Positions 1 to 10,047 are shown, numbered from the stretch's first letter. The stretch is 64,000 nt of DNA from Bacillus sp. ISL-51 (GCF_018613535.1 NZ_JAGGQB010000005.1:248001-312000); one strand, 5' to 3'. The notes: a model not told the origin generated them from the letters alone. Translations and numbers: made by a program.

Positions 1-59
1 CTGAAGACGCGACGCTTGAAATGATTCGTGTCATTAAAGAACAAAAGGCCATCCAATAA
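1..59 (+). CDS. speA: Arginine decarboxylase SpeA, C-terminal end (partial)
   Basis: An open frame enters from the left edge and gives 18 residues ending in KEQKAIQ before TAA. By synteny this is the 3' end of speA, the biosynthetic arginine decarboxylase that makes agmatine for polyamines. In B. subtilis speA lies next to SR1 and slp and converges on pdhD, and the same geometry is seen here. Only the tail is visible, so identity rests on the neighbours and not on catalytic motifs. It ends just before a strong bidirectional terminator shared with SR1. Confidence 0.7.
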   Translation, partial: EDATLEMIRVIKEQKAIQ

Positions 60-65
60 GGCATG

Positions 66-102
66 AAAAAGCCCGAAACACAAGATGTTTCGGGCTTTTT
101 TT
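66..102. terminator. Bidirectional terminator of speA and SR1
   Basis: A perfect 9-bp stem (GCCCGAAAC at 71-79, GTTTCGGGC at 87-95) has a 7-nt loop. It is followed by seven T on the plus strand and by five T on the minus strand, so it can end both speA and the SR1 RNA. Confidence 0.85.
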
Positions 103-109
103 ATATTTT

Positions 110-229
110 TTACTCTTCTTCAAGATGACACTGGCATTGTCCGCAGCATGTTCCGTATAACGTTGTCACCTTCTCATCCTCAAAGTAATGAATGGCTTCG
201 TTACAGTCTTGGCAAACAATCGTTCCCAT
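110..229 (-). CDS. sr1P: GapA-binding peptide SR1P
   Basis: This 39-aa ORF lies inside SR1. It begins MGTIVCQDCNEAIHY and ends in three glutamates. It has six cysteines arranged as C6-x2-C9, C28-C29 and C32-x-C34, which suggests metal binding or disulfides. In B. subtilis SR1P binds glyceraldehyde-3-phosphate dehydrogenase GapA, stabilises the gapA operon mRNA and promotes a GapA-RNase J1 interaction; rnjA is also in this window. The ATG is preceded by a GGGGAAT Shine-Dalgarno region. Length and sequence leave little doubt. Confidence 0.9.
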   Translation of the reverse strand: MGTIVCQDCNEAIHYFEDEKVTTLYGTCCGQCQCHLEEE

Positions 230-282
230 CTCTCATTCCCCATTTCTCAGAATTTGAAAACGCTTAATTTTTATTTGTTGTT

Positions 283-314
283 ATTATATTATTATGTCAC
301 ATTTAATATGTCAA
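283..314 (-). promoter_or_regulatory. SR1 promoter
   Basis: On the minus strand a perfect TTGACA (309-314) stands upstream of TATAAT (283-288). The spacer between these exact hexamers is 20 nt; reading the -10 as TAATAT, overlapping it, gives 17 nt. The placement predicts a start near 276 and a transcript length close to the known SR1. A cre-like sequence (TGAAAACGCTTAA, about 254-266) lies just downstream and might be a CcpA site, although its right half is poor. Confidence 0.6.
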
Positions 315-342
315 CCACTAAACTGTATAACACATTTATTTT

Positions 343-1143
343 TTACGGCCTCTTGATCGCTTTTGGATCGATAATGGTATATCCTTTATCCCGGAGTCCT
401 TTCACAATGCCCGGTATCGCTTCATCCGTCCACTTCCGATCATGCATGAGGATATTAGCGCCGTCCTGTAAATAAGGGCTGTTTAGAGTAATGTCAGTGA
501 GCGCTTTTTTTGATTGATATTTCTGGTCCCAGTCATATCCGAAGGTCCAATTCGTTTTCACCATACCTTCTTTTTGGATGAGCCTGTCACTGTAATCCGT
601 GTTGCTTCCGAAGGGCGCTCTGAAAAATGCAGGCTTTTCCCCGATTACCTTCTCAACGGCTTTGTTGACGCCGACAATTTCTTCCCGCTGTTTTTGTTCT
701 GAAAGATTTTTTAAATTTTGATGGGTCATCGTATGATTTCCGATCATAAAGCCTAAATCATGAATATGCTGAAGTGCTTTTTTATTTTCATCTTTTTTTA
801 GAAATTGTCCGTTCACAAAAAAAATCGCTGATGCATGAAGGTCGTGCAGCTTGTCGGCGATGTCAGCCGCATGCCGGTCCGGCGCGTCATCAATGGTTAA
901 CAGCGCAATCGGTTTTTTGTCTTTCTGTTCATCCAGTCTTTCAACCGCAAAGGTTTTCGGATTGATTTGATAGCGGGCCTCAGCCTTTTGCTTTACCGGC
1001 TTATCTGTTTTTTCCTTGCTGGTTGTCTGTTCCGTTTTACCGGCAGCGGCATGCGAATGGGTTTTGCTTGATTCCGGCTCCTGATTTGATTGGCAGCTGA
1101 CGAGGAAGAAAACACACATGACAGCTGCAATTGCTTTATACAT
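343..1143 (-). CDS. Polysaccharide deacetylase family lipoprotein
   Basis: This 266-aa protein has a lipoprotein signal peptide (hydrophobic residues 4-16, lipobox FLVSC with C17). A low-complexity Ser/Thr/Lys/Glu linker runs to about residue 55, followed by a NodB-type CE4 domain. The metal and catalytic motifs are present: TIDDAP (83-88), H137-x3-H141, RAPFG (175-179) and LMHD (H234, D235). Such enzymes remove N- or O-acetyl groups from peptidoglycan or other glycans, here probably at the outer face of the membrane. It resembles YxkH-type proteins. I do not recall a gene at this position in B. subtilis 168, so it may be a lineage-specific insertion between SR1 and slp. The exact substrate is unknown. 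Confidence 0.8.
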   Translation of the reverse strand: MYKAIAAVMCVFFLVSCQSNQEPESSKTHSHAAAGKTEQTTSKEKTDKPVKQKAEARYQINPKTFAVERLDEQKDKKPIALLTIDDAPDRHAADIADKLHDLHASAIFFVNGQFLKKDENKKALQHIHDLGFMIGNHTMTHQNLKNLSEQKQREEIVGVNKAVEKVIGEKPAFFRAPFGSNTDYSDRLIQKEGMVKTNWTFGYDWDQKYQSKKALTDITLNSPYLQDGANILMHDRKWTDEAIPGIVKGLRDKGYTIIDPKAIKRP

Positions 1144-1388
1144 AAGAATCCCTCCTGCTTGGTTTTGCCCACAGTATAACGAAAAAACAGCAGTTTCACG
1201 ATGAATAATGTGCCTTTATTACGCATTGTGAACGGATCTTGTCACCCGTATTATTTCTTCATTAAAAACGGTTTCAATTATATAACAATTAAGTAACAAG
1301 CCTTAGCTTTCTCAGGTCTCGTGATACACTTTACATAGTCCTTGTTAACGGATATTCCATTACAATATAAAACAGAGGAGAAAGATAG

Positions 1389-1763
1389 ATGCGCTACCGC
1401 ATGGTGATTCCCTTTTTTTTGATGTTGTTTGTTTTGTCAAGCTGTTCGGTTTCTACGGTCAGTCCATTCAAAAAAAACCGGATCGACAGCATTCATCACA
1501 CTCAAATCTTGTTTTTTTCCGATGAAAACCATATAGATAAAGAAGTGCCCTATTACGATGCGATCCTTGATTTGGAGAAGAAATATCCTCATCATGTAGA
1601 TCAAATGAAGGTATATGACAACAGAAAAGGATGGGAAAAAGAAATCAATACGTTCCCGGCTCTTATGGTCATCAACCATAGCCATGTCGTCATGAAGATA
1701 GAAGGATCGGTTAAGAAAAAAGAAGATATTATAAAACCTATGCAGCATGTGCTGGCACAATAA
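1389..1763 (+). CDS. slp: Small peptidoglycan-associated lipoprotein Slp
   Basis: A 124-aa secreted lipoprotein with signal peptide residues 1-18 and lipobox LSSC (C19). The length and place next to pdhD match B. subtilis Slp. The mature part has no catalytic motif that I recognise; its ILFFSDENH and FPALMVINH stretches look like strands of a thioredoxin-like fold without the CxxC, which is an inference. The ATG has GAGGAG about 9 nt upstream. It runs toward pdhD and shares a terminator with it. Confidence 0.8.
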   Translation: MRYRMVIPFFLMLFVLSSCSVSTVSPFKKNRIDSIHHTQILFFSDENHIDKEVPYYDAILDLEKKYPHHVDQMKVYDNRKGWEKEINTFPALMVINHSHVVMKIEGSVKKKEDIIKPMQHVLAQ

Positions 1764-1799
1764 AAAACAGCCCCCGTTATGACACGGAGGCTGTTTCTT
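1763..1799. terminator. Terminator between slp and pdhD
   Basis: The stem ACAGCC-CCG pairs with CGG-GGCTGT around a short loop, with A-rich and T-rich flanks on the two sides. It can serve both converging genes. Confidence 0.7.
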
Positions 1800-1810
1800 G
1801 TATTACGTTA

Positions 1811-3223
1811 TTATTTTACGATATGGATCGGGCTTCCGATGGCCACTTCCGCCGCTTCCATTGTGATTTCGCCCAATGTCGGGTGAGCGTGGATTGTCAT
1901 TGCGATATCTTCAGCAGTCATTCCGCCTTCGATCGCCAAGCTCAATTCAGAAATCATGTCAGAAGCACTCGCACCGGCAATTTGCGCACCGATAACAAGT
2001 CCGTCTTCTTTACGAGTGATCAGCTTCATGAAGCCGTCAGTTTCGTTAAGAGAAAGCGCACGTCCGTTTGCAGCAAACGGGAATTTAGAAGCAACCACTT
2101 CAAGACCTTCTTCTTTCGCCTGTGCTTCAGTGTAACCGACAGAAGCCAGTTCAGGCTCAGAGAATACAACGGCTGGAATACCGAGGTAATCGATTTCAGC
2201 AGGCTCTCCGGCGATAGCTTCCGCAGCGATTTTACCTTCGTAAGACGCTTTGTGAGCCAATGGAGGTCCATCGATGATATCACCGATTGCGTAAATGTTC
2301 GGCACGTTTGTACGGCATTGCTTGTCAGTTTTGACTACGCCGCGGTCAGTCATCTCAATACCGACTTGCTCAAGACCGAGCTCATCAGTATTTGGACGGC
2401 GGCCGACAGTGATTAATACGTAATCAGCATCAACCGTTTTTTCTTCACCTTTTACTTCAAATGTAACTGTTACGCCGTCAGCTTTTTCTTCGACACCTTT
2501 TGCCATAGCGCTTGTATGAATTTCAACGTTGCCTTTTTTCTTTAAGTTGCGTTTTACAAGAGAACTCATTTGTTTTTCGAAGCCAGGAAGAATTTCGTCT
2601 CCGCCTTCTAAAATAACAAGTTCAGTTCCGAAGTTTGCATACGCTGTTCCAAGCTCAGTACCGATATATCCGCCGCCGATGACAACAAGCTTTTTAGGAA
2701 TTTCTTTAAGCGCAAGTGCGCCTGTAGAATTCAGAACGCGTTCGCTATATTTGAAGTTTGGCAATTCGATAGGGCGAGAACCGGTAGCAAGAATCGCGTT
2801 TTTAAACGTATATGTTTGCGCAGAGTTCTCATCCATCACACGGACAGAGTTGCTGTCTACGAAATAAGCTTCGCCTTTGACGACGTCTACTTTATTTCCT
2901 TTCAGGAGACCTGCAACACCGCCAGTGAGTTTATTTACAACAGAAGCTTTCCATTCTTGGACTTTTGTAAAATCAACTGTTACGTTCTCAGCAGTGATTC
3001 CCATGTCATCTGAGTGTTTTGCGTTCTCATAACGATGGCCTGCATTGATGAGCGCTTTTGAAGGAATACAGCCGACGTTCAGACAAACGCCTCCAAGAGT
3101 TGCTTTTTCAACGACTGTTACTTTTTGTCCAAGCTGAGCGGCGCGGATGGCAGCCACATAGCCGCCAGGTCCCGCACCAATCACAAGAGTATCTGTTTCA
3201 ATAGGGAAATCTCCTACTACCAT
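1811..3223 (-). CDS. pdhD: Dihydrolipoamide dehydrogenase, E3 of pyruvate dehydrogenase
   Basis: This 470-aa FAD-dependent disulfide reductase reoxidises dihydrolipoamide in the pyruvate dehydrogenase complex, and usually also in the 2-oxoglutarate dehydrogenase complex. The FAD GAGPGG motif is at 17-21, and the redox-active disulfide is C47-x4-C52 in [10 protein letters not shown] second GGGYIG dinucleotide motif binds NAD, and the C-terminal HAHPT carries the catalytic histidine. It is the last gene of pdhABCD, 4 nt after pdhC. The length is normal for the family. Confidence 0.97.
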   Translation of the reverse strand: MVVGDFPIETDTLVIGAGPGGYVAAIRAAQLGQKVTVVEKATLGGVCLNVGCIPSKALINAGHRYENAKHSDDMGITAENVTVDFTKVQEWKASVVNKLTGGVAGLLKGNKVDVVKGEAYFVDSNSVRVMDENSAQTYTFKNAILATGSRPIELPNFKYSERVLNSTGALALKEIPKKLVVIGGGYIGTELGTAYANFGTELVILEGGDEILPGFEKQMSSLVKRNLKKKGNVEIHTSAMAKGVEEKADGVTVTFEVKGEEKTVDADYVLITVGRRPNTDELGLEQVGIEMTDRGVVKTDKQCRTNVPNIYAIGDIIDGPPLAHKASYEGKIAAEAIAGEPAEIDYLGIPAVVFSEPELASVGYTEAQAKEEGLEVVASKFPFAANGRALSLNETDGFMKLITRKEDGLVIGAQIAGASASDMISELSLAIEGGMTAEDIAMTIHAHPTLGEITMEAAEVAIGSPIHIVK

Positions 3224-3227
3224 AACA

Positions 3228-4556
3228 TTACGCCTCCATTAAAATAAGTTGTGGATCGTTCAGTAAACGCTTGATGTGATTTAACGCATTTTGTGCAGTT
3301 GCTCCGTCGATCATACGGTGGTCGAAGCTGAGAGAAAGAGCTAAGACAGGAGCAGCTACAATTTCACCGTCGCGGACAATCGCTTTTTCAGCGATGCGGC
3401 CGATACCGAGAATCGCAACCTCTGGATGGTTAATGACCGGAGTAAACCATTGGCCGCCGGCAGAACCGATATTTGTGATTGTGCAAGAAGCGCCTTTCAT
3501 TTCCGCAGGTGCAAGCTTGCCTTCACGCGCTTTTGTAGCAAGGCTGTTGATTTCATCAGAGATTTCGAAAACGGCTTTACGATCGGCATTTTTCACTACC
3601 GGCACTAGCAAGCCTTTTTCAGTATCCGCAGCGATTCCGATGTTGAAGTAGTGTTTTTGAACGACTTCATCTGTTTTATCATCAATAGATGTGTTTAAAA
3701 CAGGGAATTTTTTGAGCGCGGATGTTAAAGCTTTTACGACGTAAGGCAAGTATGTCAGCTTAATGCCTTGATCAGCAGCAACTTGTTTGAACTGTTTGCG
3801 GTGTGCAACAAGATTTGTTACGTCAACTTCATCCATTAGAGTTACGTGCGGTGCAGTATGCTTAGAGTTCACCATTGCTTTTGCAATCGCTTTACGGATA
3901 CCGCTCATTTTTTCACGAGTTTCCGGGAATTCGCCTTCAGGAGCTTGAACCGCTGCAGGTTTTGCTGTTTCCTGAGGTGCAGCAGTTTCTTGAGGCGCCG
4001 CCTCTTGAGCCGCTCCGCCATTTGCAAAACTGTCGATATCTTCTTTTACAACGCGTCCGTTATTTCCTGAACCCGTTACTTTACGGATATCAACGCCCTT
4101 TTCACGCGCATATTTACGTACGGAAGGCATAGCGATTACGCGTTTGTTCGGATCAGCTTCCGCTTGGTCCTGCTGTCCTGCGCCGGTTTCTTTTGCCGGC
4201 TCGGCAGCGCGCTCTTCTTTCGCAACATCTTGTCCCGCTTCAGCAGATGACTGAACTTGCGCTTCAGTTTTTGCGTCGCCGGACTCGTCGCTTCCTTTGA
4301 ATTGAAGATCTTCGTAACCAGGTGCGTCAAACGTAATAATCGTTTGTCCAACAGTTGCAACTGTTCCCTCTTCAACTTTTAATTCTAATACTTTTCCTTT
4401 GACAGGTGAAGGAATTTCTACCACTGCTTTATCATTTTGCACTTCAGCCAGTACATCGTCTTCTTCTACCTCGTCGTTCGGCTTGACAAACCACTTAACG
4501 ATTTCACCTTCGTGGATACCTTCTCCGATATCTGGAAGTTTAAATTCAAATGCCAC
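3228..4556 (-). CDS. pdhC: Dihydrolipoamide acetyltransferase, E2 of pyruvate dehydrogenase
   Basis: This 442-aa core subunit transfers the acetyl group from E1 to CoA. It has one N-terminal lipoyl domain (lipoyl lysine K43 in NDKAVVE), a flexible Ala/Glu/Pro/Gln linker, and a peripheral subunit-binding domain around residues 140-175. A second Ala/Pro/Gln linker follows, then the acetyltransferase domain ending in the catalytic H413-R-x2-D417-G. A 128-nt gap containing a hairpin separates it from pdhB, whereas the other junctions in the operon are only a few nucleotides. Confidence 0.97.
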   Translation of the reverse strand: MAFEFKLPDIGEGIHEGEIVKWFVKPNDEVEEDDVLAEVQNDKAVVEIPSPVKGKVLELKVEEGTVATVGQTIITFDAPGYEDLQFKGSDESGDAKTEAQVQSSAEAGQDVAKEERAAEPAKETGAGQQDQAEADPNKRVIAMPSVRKYAREKGVDIRKVTGSGNNGRVVKEDIDSFANGGAAQEAAPQETAAPQETAKPAAVQAPEGEFPETREKMSGIRKAIAKAMVNSKHTAPHVTLMDEVDVTNLVAHRKQFKQVAADQGIKLTYLPYVVKALTSALKKFPVLNTSIDDKTDEVVQKHYFNIGIAADTEKGLLVPVVKNADRKAVFEISDEINSLATKAREGKLAPAEMKGASCTITNIGSAGGQWFTPVINHPEVAILGIGRIAEKAIVRDGEIVAAPVLALSLSFDHRMIDGATAQNALNHIKRLLNDPQLILMEA

Positions 4557-4641
4557 AGTTTTCGACCTCCTAGTTGATTAAGCAAATTTTAGTTATACAT
4601 ACGCAAGCATTGAACCATCAGAAAAACAGCCCTTTAAATAA

Positions 4642-4670
4642 GGGAGGAAAAGCACTCGTCTTCTCCTCCT
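4642..4670 (-). promoter_or_regulatory. Hairpin in the pdhB-pdhC junction
   Basis: On the minus strand an 11-nt arm rich in GGAGGA (4660-4670) pairs with CTTTTCCTCCC (4642-4652) across a 7-nt loop. It sits about 90 nt upstream of pdhC and is followed by TTATTTAAA, which is too weak for a standard terminator. It could be a processing or attenuation element, or shield the mRNA for an internal pdhC start. Function is not known. Confidence 0.4.
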
Positions 4671-4684
4671 GTTATGAAATCTGA

Positions 4685-5662
4685 TTAAAATTCAAGAACT
4701 TTTTTCGCAGTTTCAAGAACGTCTTTATGGTTTGGAAGCCATACGCTCTCAGCTTGCGAGAAAGGAAATACTGTATCAGGCGCAGCGACGCGGAGAACAG
4801 GAGCTTCCAAGCTCAGGATCGCGCGGTCGTTAATTTCAGCTACAACGTTAGCGCCTACGCCGGCTTGTTTTTGAGCCTCTTGTACAACAATTGCGCGGCC
4901 TGTTTTTTCAACAGAAGCAATGATTGTATCAATATCAAGCGGGCTTACAGTGCGAAGGTCGATAACCTCAGCAGAAACGCCTTCTTTCTCAAGCTCTTCA
5001 GCAGCTTTCAGCGACTCATGAACCATTGCGCCGTATGTGATGATAGAAAGATCAGTTCCTTCGCGTTTCACATCAGCTTTGCCAAGTTCGATTGTATATT
5101 CTTCCTCAGGAACTTCCTGACGGAAAGAACGGTAAAGTTTCATATGCTCTAAGAAAACGACAGGATCGTTATCACGGATTGCAGAAATCAAAAGCCCTTT
5201 AGCGTCATACGGAGTTGACGGAATAACGACTTTAATTCCCGGCTGCTGAGCCACAAGGCCTTCTAAGCTGTCAGCGTGAAGTTCAGGTGTATGAACACCG
5301 CCGCCGAAAGGAGAACGGATTGTCACAGGAGAAGTCCAGCGTCCGCCTGAACGGTAGCGCATACGAGCCATTTGGCCTGAAACTGAATCCATTACTTCAT
5401 ATACAAATCCGAAGAATTGAATTTCCATAACCGGACGGAAACCGTTCAACCCTAAACCAAGAGCAAGACCGCCGATGCCGGATTCAGCAAGAGGTGTATC
5501 AAATACACGGTCTTCACCAAATTCTTTTTGCAATCCTTCAGTCGCACGGAATACGCCGCCGTTTACACCAACGTCTTCTCCGAAAACTAAGACATTTTCG
5601 TCATTTTTCAGTTCTGTGCGTAACGCATCCGTGATTGCTTGAATCATTGTCATTTGCGCCAT
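4685..5662 (-). CDS. pdhB: Pyruvate dehydrogenase E1 beta subunit
   Basis: This 325-aa transketolase-type subunit pairs with PdhA to form the E1 heterotetramer that decarboxylates pyruvate. The N-terminal pyrimidine-binding domain contains GEDVGVNGG and the TPLAESG segment with the glutamate that activates thiamine diphosphate. The C-terminal transketolase domain follows, with [10 protein letters not shown]. It starts 3 nt after pdhA with a normal Shine-Dalgarno, consistent with coupled translation. Confidence 0.97.
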   Translation of the reverse strand: MAQMTMIQAITDALRTELKNDENVLVFGEDVGVNGGVFRATEGLQKEFGEDRVFDTPLAESGIGGLALGLGLNGFRPVMEIQFFGFVYEVMDSVSGQMARMRYRSGGRWTSPVTIRSPFGGGVHTPELHADSLEGLVAQQPGIKVVIPSTPYDAKGLLISAIRDNDPVVFLEHMKLYRSFRQEVPEEEYTIELGKADVKREGTDLSIITYGAMVHESLKAAEELEKEGVSAEVIDLRTVSPLDIDTIIASVEKTGRAIVVQEAQKQAGVGANVVAEINDRAILSLEAPVLRVAAPDTVFPFSQAESVWLPNHKDVLETAKKVLEF

Positions 5663-5665
5663 GGC

Positions 5666-7143
<1,478 letters not shown>

Positions 7144-7172
7144 GAATTCACAAACTGTTTTTTCAAACATAT

Positions 7173-7200
7173 AAAAAAAGGGACCGGACAGCCGGCCCCT
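7173..7200 (-). terminator. ykyA terminator
   Basis: On the minus strand GGGGCCGG and CCGGTCCC form a GC-rich stem with a 4-nt loop followed by seven T. It lies 10 nt after the ykyA stop. Confidence 0.85.
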
Positions 7201-7210
7201 TCACACACGT

Positions 7211-7879
7211 TCAGCTTTCCTTGACGTGAAAGCCTGCCGCTTTATATAGCGCTTCCCTTGATTTATTGTATTGTTTTGTCTGCTTGTTAAACGCTTCGGT
7301 TTGTTTTAACACCTTTTCGTAGGAATCGTTCACTTTGCTGATCTGTTCATCAAGAGCATCGGCAGTCAGGTCTTTTTTCTTAATCATTTTGTACAATTCT
7401 TTGTCGTATTGAATCGCTTTTTCATAATCTTTATGCATGCCGGTGTACGATGCATAACGTTTTTCCATATGGACAGCCGCTTCTTTAGCCTTTTTCTTAA
7501 TGGTTTTATCTTTAATCGAGTCAGCTGCTTGTCTGGCGTCTTCAAATTCTTTTTTAGAGCTGTCAATACTGTCTTTTTCCGTTTCTAAATGCCGCTCTCG
7601 CTGATCCGCATTTTTAAGCGCTTCATCCGACAGAGAAACGATTTTGGAATAATCGTCCATGTTCAGCTGAATGACTTCGTTATACAGCTTATCGTCTTTC
7701 TTCTCTAATTTCTCTAATGTCTTCTGTTCCTTTTGAAACGGCTTTTCCGCTTGAACGGCTTTTTCCATCGCATCATGAAGCGTGTCAACCGGATCCTTCC
7801 CCCCGCAGCCTGAAAGCAGCATACTTACAGCGCCGAGTGCTCCGATGCCAGCAAACATCCGTTTTTGAAAATTATTCAC
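7211..7879 (-). CDS. ykyA: YkyA family lipoprotein
   Basis: This 222-aa secreted lipoprotein begins at GTG (VNNFQKR), chosen because GGGGGAT lies about 6 nt upstream; a longer frame from an upstream TTG has no ribosome site. The signal peptide ends in the lipobox LSGC (C25). The mature part is almost entirely charged, Lys/Glu/Asp-rich helix, probably a long coiled coil. It carries the fold of the YkyA (putative cell-wall binding lipoprotein) family of Bacilli, whose function is unknown. It lies upstream of pdhA on the same strand but has its own terminator. Confidence 0.8.
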   Translation of the reverse strand: MNNFQKRMFAGIGALGAVSMLLSGCGGKDPVDTLHDAMEKAVQAEKPFQKEQKTLEKLEKKDDKLYNEVIQLNMDDYSKIVSLSDEALKNADQRERHLETEKDSIDSSKKEFEDARQAADSIKDKTIKKKAKEAAVHMEKRYASYTGMHKDYEKAIQYDKELYKMIKKKDLTADALDEQISKVNDSYEKVLKQTEAFNKQTKQYNKSREALYKAAGFHVKES

Positions 7880-8045
7880 ACTGAAATCCCCCAATCTTGA
7901 CAATTTCCACTATAGAAGCCTCGGCGCCGTTTGACAATAGCTGAGCTGTAATTGCTTATTTCTGCATGCTTCGGGATTGCAGCCGTCAGGAGATTGTCAA
8001 AGAAAACTTGCACAAAAAATTAGAGAAAACAGGGCGTATGACCAT

Positions 8046-8072
8046 ACATCTTTTTGGCTTTTACATAGGTTA
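8046..8072 (+). promoter_or_regulatory. Candidate sigma-K promoter
   Basis: ACA at 8046-8048, a 15-nt spacer and CATAGGTTA (8064-8072) fit the late mother-cell consensus mACm-N16-CATAnnnTA. This agrees with the spore-type protein encoded 60 nt downstream. Confidence 0.5.
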
Positions 8073-8130
8073 TAGTAGACGCCGGCCCTGCTGACAAAGG
8101 GTCAGCGTAATTAAAAGAGGAGGTTTTTTT

Positions 8131-8325
8131 ATGTACGGAGGATATGGATACGGATATGGCGGCGGTTGTTGCGGTTACGGCGGCGGTTACGGCGGCGGTT
8201 ACGGATATGGCGGAGGATACGGCTGCGGAGGCGGATATGGCCGCACGTTCGCGTTAATCGTAGTATTATTTATCTTATTGATCATCGTTGGTGCCGCTTA
8301 TTTAGGAGGAGGCTGCGGCTGCTGA
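8131..8325 (+). CDS. YjcZ-type Gly/Tyr-rich sporulation peptide
   Basis: A 64-aa peptide. Residues 1-37 are Gly/Tyr repeats with a few Cys; about 39-58 form a hydrophobic membrane helix; the end is GGGCGC. This is the signature of the YjcZ/YhfH-like family of small sporulation-associated peptides in Bacillus. AGGAGG precedes the ATG, and a plausible sigma-K promoter lies upstream, so mother-cell expression is likely. I do not recall it between ykyA and defB in strain 168. The repetitive N-terminus suggests a structural role in the coat or membrane; function is unproven. Confidence 0.75.
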   Translation: MYGGYGYGYGGGCCGYGGGYGGGYGYGGGYGCGGGYGRTFALIVVLFILLIIVGAAYLGGGCGC

Positions 8326-8342
8326 TCGCCGGCCATGAAATT

Positions 8343-8372
8343 GACCAGCCTTTTAAGGCTGGTCATTTGTTT
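8343..8372 (+). terminator. Terminator after the YjcZ-type gene
   Basis: The 10-bp stem GACCAGCCTT/AAGGCTGGTC with a TT loop is followed by ATTTGTTTC. It is close upstream of defB and insulates it. Confidence 0.65.
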
Positions 8373-8434
8373 CGTTGCACCCCGGTAAAGAAATTCGCTA
8401 TAATTTACATATAAAGCTTTAGGAGTGAAGTTTC

Positions 8435-8989
8435 TTGATTACTATGGAAAATATTGTCCGAGACGGGCATCCCGCGCTCAGAGAAATCGCAGAAGAGGTG
8501 CAGCTTCCCGCGTCCGACGAAGAAAAACAGCATCTTGCTGATATGATTGAGTTTGTGAAAAACAGCCAAAACCCGGAGTTGGCCGAAAAATACCAGCTTC
8601 GTCCGGGTGTAGGGCTTGCGGCTCCGCAAACCGACGTAAAAAAACGGATGATCGCTGTTCACGCTGAAGATGCTAAAGGAACATTATACAGCTACGCGCT
8701 GTTTAACCCTAAAATCGTCAGCCACTCAGTCGAAAGAAGCTATTTAACAAGCGGAGAAGGATGCCTGTCTGTAGACGAACCCATTCCGGGCTACGTTCCT
8801 CGCTACGCCCGCATCAGAGTGAAAGGAACGACGCTTGAAGGGGAACAGATTGACATTCGCCTCAAGGGCTTTCCGGCTGTAGTGTTTCAGCACGAGATTG
8901 ACCATTTGAACGGGATTATGTTTTACGACCATATCGATAAAGAAAATCCGTTCAAAGAACCAGACAATGCCATTGCCATTGATCGGTAA
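8435..8989 (+). CDS. defB: Peptide deformylase
   Basis: This 184-aa iron/zinc hydrolase removes the formyl group from nascent proteins. It carries the three family motifs: GVGLAAPQ (58-65), EGCLS with metal ligand C110, and QHEIDH with ligands H153/H157 and catalytic E154. It is one of two deformylases usual in Bacillus (YkrB type). Translation starts at TTG (reads MITMENIV), as in the B. subtilis homologue, with AGGAGTGA upstream. It converges on ykrA. Confidence 0.95.
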   Translation: MITMENIVRDGHPALREIAEEVQLPASDEEKQHLADMIEFVKNSQNPELAEKYQLRPGVGLAAPQTDVKKRMIAVHAEDAKGTLYSYALFNPKIVSHSVERSYLTSGEGCLSVDEPIPGYVPRYARIRVKGTTLEGEQIDIRLKGFPAVVFQHEIDHLNGIMFYDHIDKENPFKEPDNAIAIDR

Positions 8990-9025
8990 AAAATGACCGG
9001 CACTTTAGAAGTGCCGGTATTTTTA
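8990..9025. terminator. Bidirectional terminator between defB and ykrA
   Basis: A perfect 10-bp stem (ACCGGCACTT at 8996-9005, AAGTGCCGGT at 9009-9018) with a 3-nt loop; T-rich on the plus side and A-rich before it, serving both converging genes. Confidence 0.85.
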
Positions 9026-9796
9026 TTTCAGAAGGCCAAGCTCTTTTACAGCGTAGCTGATGCCTTCCTCGTCTACAGGTTTCGTGACGAAATCAGCTGC
9101 CTCCTTTAATTCCGGCACAGCATTTCCCATCGCCACCCCAGTGCCGACAAACCCGATCATCTCAAGATCATTTAATCCGTCGCCGAAGGCATAAGTGTCA
9201 CTGATTTCATACGGAAGCCGCTCAAGCACTCTTTTTATCCCCTCAGCTTTTGAACCTCCGCTCGGAAGCACATCAGTTGACAGCTCATGCCAGCGGACAT
9301 AATCAAACTCCGGAAAAGCTGCATATGCTTTTTCTTCATGACCCCGGCAGAATAAAAGCAGCTGATAGATTTCTTTCCCTTTATAAAACTGTTCATCCAC
9401 CTCGGGATACGGAGCTTTCAGAGTGCCGATCCCTTCTGAGACGTGCGGATGTCCGGCAATTGTCGTTTTCATTGTGTCCTCAGCCATAAATACAACAGGA
9501 TGCTCCCCCTCCGCGGCCTGCTGCAATAAACGTTCGATCGCATCTTCAGGCAATGGATTTTTATAAATCACGTCACCCTCAAATACGACAAACTGCCCAT
9601 TGTAAGAAATAAACGATTGAATATCGAGCTCTTCGAGAATCGGTTTTACCAAAAACGGAGAACGGCCGCTGGCGATAAACACGTGGTGCCCGGCGTCTTT
9701 AAGCGCCGCCACCGTTTTTCTTGTGCTTTCGGGGATATGCTTATCATGGTCGTATATTGTTCCGTCAATATCAAAAAAGATTAATTTAGGTTTCAT
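9023..9796 (-). CDS. ykrA: HAD-type sugar-phosphate phosphatase (Cof family)
   Basis: A 257-aa haloacid-dehalogenase phosphatase. The nucleophile motif FFDIDGT is at residues 7-13, a type II cap sits in the middle, and the C-terminal GDGLNDLEM metal-binding motif is near 207-215. Members dephosphorylate sugar phosphates or cofactors, but the substrate cannot be read from the sequence. It is monocistronic and shares a terminator with defB. Confidence 0.85.
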   Translation of the reverse strand: MKPKLIFFDIDGTIYDHDKHIPESTRKTVAALKDAGHHVFIASGRSPFLVKPILEELDIQSFISYNGQFVVFEGDVIYKNPLPEDAIERLLQQAAEGEHPVVFMAEDTMKTTIAGHPHVSEGIGTLKAPYPEVDEQFYKGKEIYQLLLFCRGHEEKAYAAFPEFDYVRWHELSTDVLPSGGSKAEGIKRVLERLPYEISDTYAFGDGLNDLEMIGFVGTGVAMGNAVPELKEAADFVTKPVDEEGISYAVKELGLLK

Positions 9797-9973
9797 ATCA
9801 ATTTCTCCTTTATCCCATTTATCATCGTCTTTTCCACTTTCATCATACAGAAAGTTTTCGGCCCGGCAAACCGTCTAGTTTAAATTCCATTTATACCCAC
9901 GAAAAACAAAACAGGATTTCCCGCATACTACTGCTATAAAGGTAATTGTTAAGCCTAATGGGAGGTATGCACT

Positions 9974-10045
9974 ATGCTGCGCAGATTACGAAAGAAACTC
10001 AGACGGCAGTGGGGCGGAATGCTCCGAAAAAAAGTCATTGGCTGA
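9974..10045 (+). CDS. Small basic peptide, 23 aa
   Basis: The ORF MLRRLRKKLRRQWGGMLRKKVIG has GGAGG at 9961-9965, 8 nt before the ATG, and is followed 3 nt after its stop by a Rho-independent terminator. That makes it a compact, self-contained unit between ykrA and rpoY. Thirteen of the first 20 residues are Arg, Lys or Gln in an amphipathic pattern, recalling RNA- or membrane-binding peptides such as the Fur-regulated basic proteins, but no Fur box was seen. A CATACTA motif at 9934-9940 would suit a forespore (sigma-G) -10. Expression is unproven. Confidence 0.5.
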   Translation: MLRRLRKKLRRQWGGMLRKKVIG

Positions 10046-10047
10046 CA

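Larger units (their letters stand above)
66..276 (-). ncRNA. sr1: SR1 dual-function regulatory RNA
   Basis: SR1 is a roughly 205-nt RNA that base-pairs with ahrC mRNA (arginine catabolism activator) and also encodes the peptide SR1P. Here a sigma-A-like promoter (about 283-314), a 39-codon ORF identical in length to SR1P and a Rho-independent terminator give a predicted transcript of about 210 nt. In B. subtilis SR1 lies between pdhD and speA, as here. It is known to be repressed under glycolytic conditions by CcpN and to a lesser degree by CcpA; I could not confirm CcpN boxes by eye. The start point is inferred from the -10 position, so the 5' end is uncertain by several bases. Confidence 0.85.

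Noticed and set aside
1823-2416. A 197-codon open frame on the plus strand opposite pdhD.
   Set aside because: It lies wholly antisense to a well-conserved enzyme gene, is rich in His, Phe, Ser and Cys as expected for a shadow frame, and has no ribosome site.
9800-9973. A Fur box for the 23-aa basic peptide, by analogy with the Fur-regulated basic proteins.
   Set aside because: No sequence near TGATAATNATTATCA is present; the resemblance is in composition only.
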